The notes under the pieces were generated by a model. The model was not told where the DNA came from and did no database searches. It saw nothing but the letters and a program-made list of their open reading frames with translations. A DNA stretch of 6,678 nt from Lysobacterales bacterium. Lineage in GTDB: Bacteria; Pseudomonadota; Gammaproteobacteria; Xanthomonadales; Xanthomonadaceae. Location: positions 1-6,678 of the forward strand of contig JAGRJX010000311.1 of NCBI GenBank assembly GCA_020442545.1, written 5' to 3'. Positions 5,704 through 6,678 of this stretch are shown piece after piece (within the stretch, counting starts at the first letter, position 1; every line of letters begins with the position of its first letter). Made by a program: the position numbers and the translations under genes.

Positions 5704-6216
5704 CTACACCTCTTTCAGCTTGTTCGGAAAGCCAAGCCTGACCCGACGAAACCGGACGCGCGGGGCATTCAATCGGAACTCCCTAGCAAATGCCTCCATG
5801 TCGTCAAAGCCATCGATAATGCTGCGCGTCCCATTTGAGTGATCCGCAAGCAGACGAACTACCACACCACGTTCTTCCAAAGCATCCACGGCTGAAAACT
5901 CGTCAAGATCAATCACGAATGGCTCGGGTGAAGCATTGTTCGAAGCGAAAAGGCGTCCTTCGTCGAACCATGCGACCAAGTCCTTTTGCCTCTCCCAGAA
6001 CAGCGCCTCTAGTCGCTTCTCTCGCCATGACGAGTATGCCAATGCGCCTACGATCAACGCGCACGCAACCCACGCCACTGGGTAGCGTGAAAACCCCATC
6101 ATGTAGACAACTACCGGCATCAATATGATGAAGAGGCCATTCCACCATGGCCCGACATACCACCTCGCTCTGGCAGCCTTTCGTACCTTCCGATACTTCC
6201 GAAACGACTTAGACAT
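5704..6216 (-). CDS. Hypothetical protein with two predicted membrane helices
   Basis: I do not recognise this family. From the ATG at 6216 it is 170 residues: a strongly basic N-terminus (1-20, KSFRKYRKVRKAARARW), two hydrophobic segments (about 26-42 and 45-62) joined by a short SRYP turn, then a soluble part of about 108 residues ending in a basic strand-like stretch (VRFRRVRLGF, 154-163). With basic residues at the start and at 65-68, the positive-inside rule suggests both termini face the cytoplasm, as a hairpin anchor with a cytosolic alpha/beta domain. No catalytic motif, signal peptidase site or cysteine cluster is seen; the only Cys is in helix two. The start is uncertain: an in-frame ATG at 6249 overlaps the nrdR stop, and no strong ribosome binding site exists at either. 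It sits 16 bp after nrdR and 6 bp before ribD, on the same strand. Hand-counted GC over 5821-6240 is about 55%, below its neighbours, hinting at later acquisition. Confidence 0.75.
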   Translation of the reverse strand: MSKSFRKYRKVRKAARARWYVGPWWNGLFIILMPVVVYMMGFSRYPVAWVACALIVGALAYSSWREKRLEALFWERQKDLVAWFDEGRLFASNNASPEPFVIDLDEFSAVDALEERGVVVRLLADHSNGTRSIIDGFDDMEAFAREFRLNAPRVRFRRVRLGFPNKLKEV

Positions 6217-6232
6217 CGCGCCAACCGCAGCC

Positions 6233-6678
6233 TCAACCTTTCTTCTCATCGCCCAGCAGCGACAACTGCATGGCATCGATGCCAGGCAAGTCGCGCTCCA
6301 ATTTCTCGATTTCCTCGCGGAAGGCCTGCACGTCCTCGAAACGGCGATACACCGAGGCGAAGCGGACGTAGCCAACCTGGTCTAGCTTTTTAAGCGCGTC
6401 CATCACCAGCTCGCCGACACGCAGACTGGGTACTTCGCGTTCACCACTGGTGCGCAATGCATGCATCACGCCGCGCATCGCGTGCTCGATCTGCTCGGCG
6501 GTGACCGGTCGCTTCTGCAGCGCGCGGTCGAAGCTGACGTGCAGCTTGCGCTCGTCGAAGGTCTCGCGACGACCGTCGCTCTTGGCCACCATCGGCAGCT
6601 TCAGCTCCGCCGTCTCGAAGGTGGTGAAGCGCTCACCGCAGGCCGGGCACTCGCGACGACGGCGGATGTTGTCGCCGT
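6233..6678 (-). CDS. nrdR: Transcriptional repressor NrdR, 5' end cut by window edge
   Basis: Zinc-ribbon plus ATP-cone repressor that binds NrdR boxes and lowers transcription of ribonucleotide reductase operons when ATP/dATP are bound. 147 residues are visible; by comparison with E. coli NrdR about 21 N-terminal residues, including the first CPxC zinc pair, lie beyond the right edge. Seen: GDNIRRRRECPACGERFTTF, holding the basic DNA-binding patch and second zinc pair (CPAC), then TAELKLPMVAKSDGRRETFD leading into the ATP-cone, KRPVTAEQIEHAM, TSGEREVPSLRVGELVMDAL, KKLDQVGYVRFASVYRRFED and an acidic C-terminal helix. The frame is intact to the TGA at 6233. A possible internal start at 6592 is rejected because similarity continues upstream. 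nrdR just before ribD is common in proteobacteria; here a small membrane-protein gene lies between them. The total length would be about 168 residues, a little longer than E. coli (149). Confidence 0.96.
   Translation of the reverse strand, partial: GDNIRRRRECPACGERFTTFETAELKLPMVAKSDGRRETFDERKLHVSFDRALQKRPVTAEQIEHAMRGVMHALRTSGEREVPSLRVGELVMDALKKLDQVGYVRFASVYRRFEDVQAFREEIEKLERDLPGIDAMQLSLLGDEKKG

Noticed and set aside
3894..5838. Long plus-strand frames (3894-4835 and 4924-5838) opposite ribE, ribD and the hypothetical gene
   Set aside because: Antisense to intact enzymes with all motifs; no ribosome binding site or recognisable protein.
6217..6375. N-terminal extension of the hypothetical protein into nrdR
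   Set aside because: Translation upstream of 6249 is Ser/Arg/Cys-rich antisense-free shadow of nrdR in another frame, and the basic-then-hydrophobic start at 6216 is more protein-like.

Overview
The window comes from a GC-rich bacterium, most likely a gammaproteobacterium of the Xanthomonadales (Lysobacterales), perhaps Rhodanobacteraceae. This rests on three points: the gene order nrdR–ribD–ribE–ribB–ribH–nusB–thiL–pgpA, the RibB protein with a degenerate second domain (RibBX type), and the high GC with long antisense shadow frames. No rRNA marker is present, so the taxon is an inference.

Every gene I can support lies on the minus strand, so the transcript reads from the right end to the left end. 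The order is nrdR (3' part, 6678–6233), an unrecognised two-helix membrane protein (6216–5704), ribD (5697–4384), ribE (4382–3771), ribB/ribBX (3774–2665), ribH (2630–2151), nusB (2145–1675), a palindromic repeat element (1676–1505), thiL (about 1512–550) and pgpA (525 to beyond the left edge). Junctions are tight: 6 bp, 1 bp, a 4-bp ATGA overlap, 34 bp, 5 bp and 24 bp. The exception is nusB–thiL, which is filled by the repeat element. This looks like one operon or a chain of overlapping transcription units. No promoter, tRNA, CRISPR array or convincing terminator is visible, and no stretch over 300 bases lacks a gene.

Functionally, ribD, ribE, ribB and ribH provide all riboflavin steps except GTP cyclohydrolase II. 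The domain of RibB that looks like RibA has lost its zinc cysteines and catalytic segment, so a separate ribA should exist elsewhere. NusB (antitermination), ThiL (thiamine diphosphate synthesis) and PgpA (phosphatidylglycerol synthesis) are the usual housekeeping companions, and NrdR is the ATP/dATP-sensing repressor of ribonucleotide reductase genes.

Three places depart from the ordinary. (1) A roughly 170-bp element with a perfect 25-bp inverted repeat and extra tandem copies of one arm sits between nusB and thiL. It seems to have replaced the native thiL start region, so thiL may start at a TTG inside the repeat, without a Shine-Dalgarno. (2) A lower-GC gene for a small membrane protein of unknown function is wedged between nrdR and ribD. 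(3) RibD carries an acidic C-terminal extension of about 75 residues and an altered loop in its deaminase domain. I see no clear new multi-gene system; the repeat element is the best candidate for a closer look.
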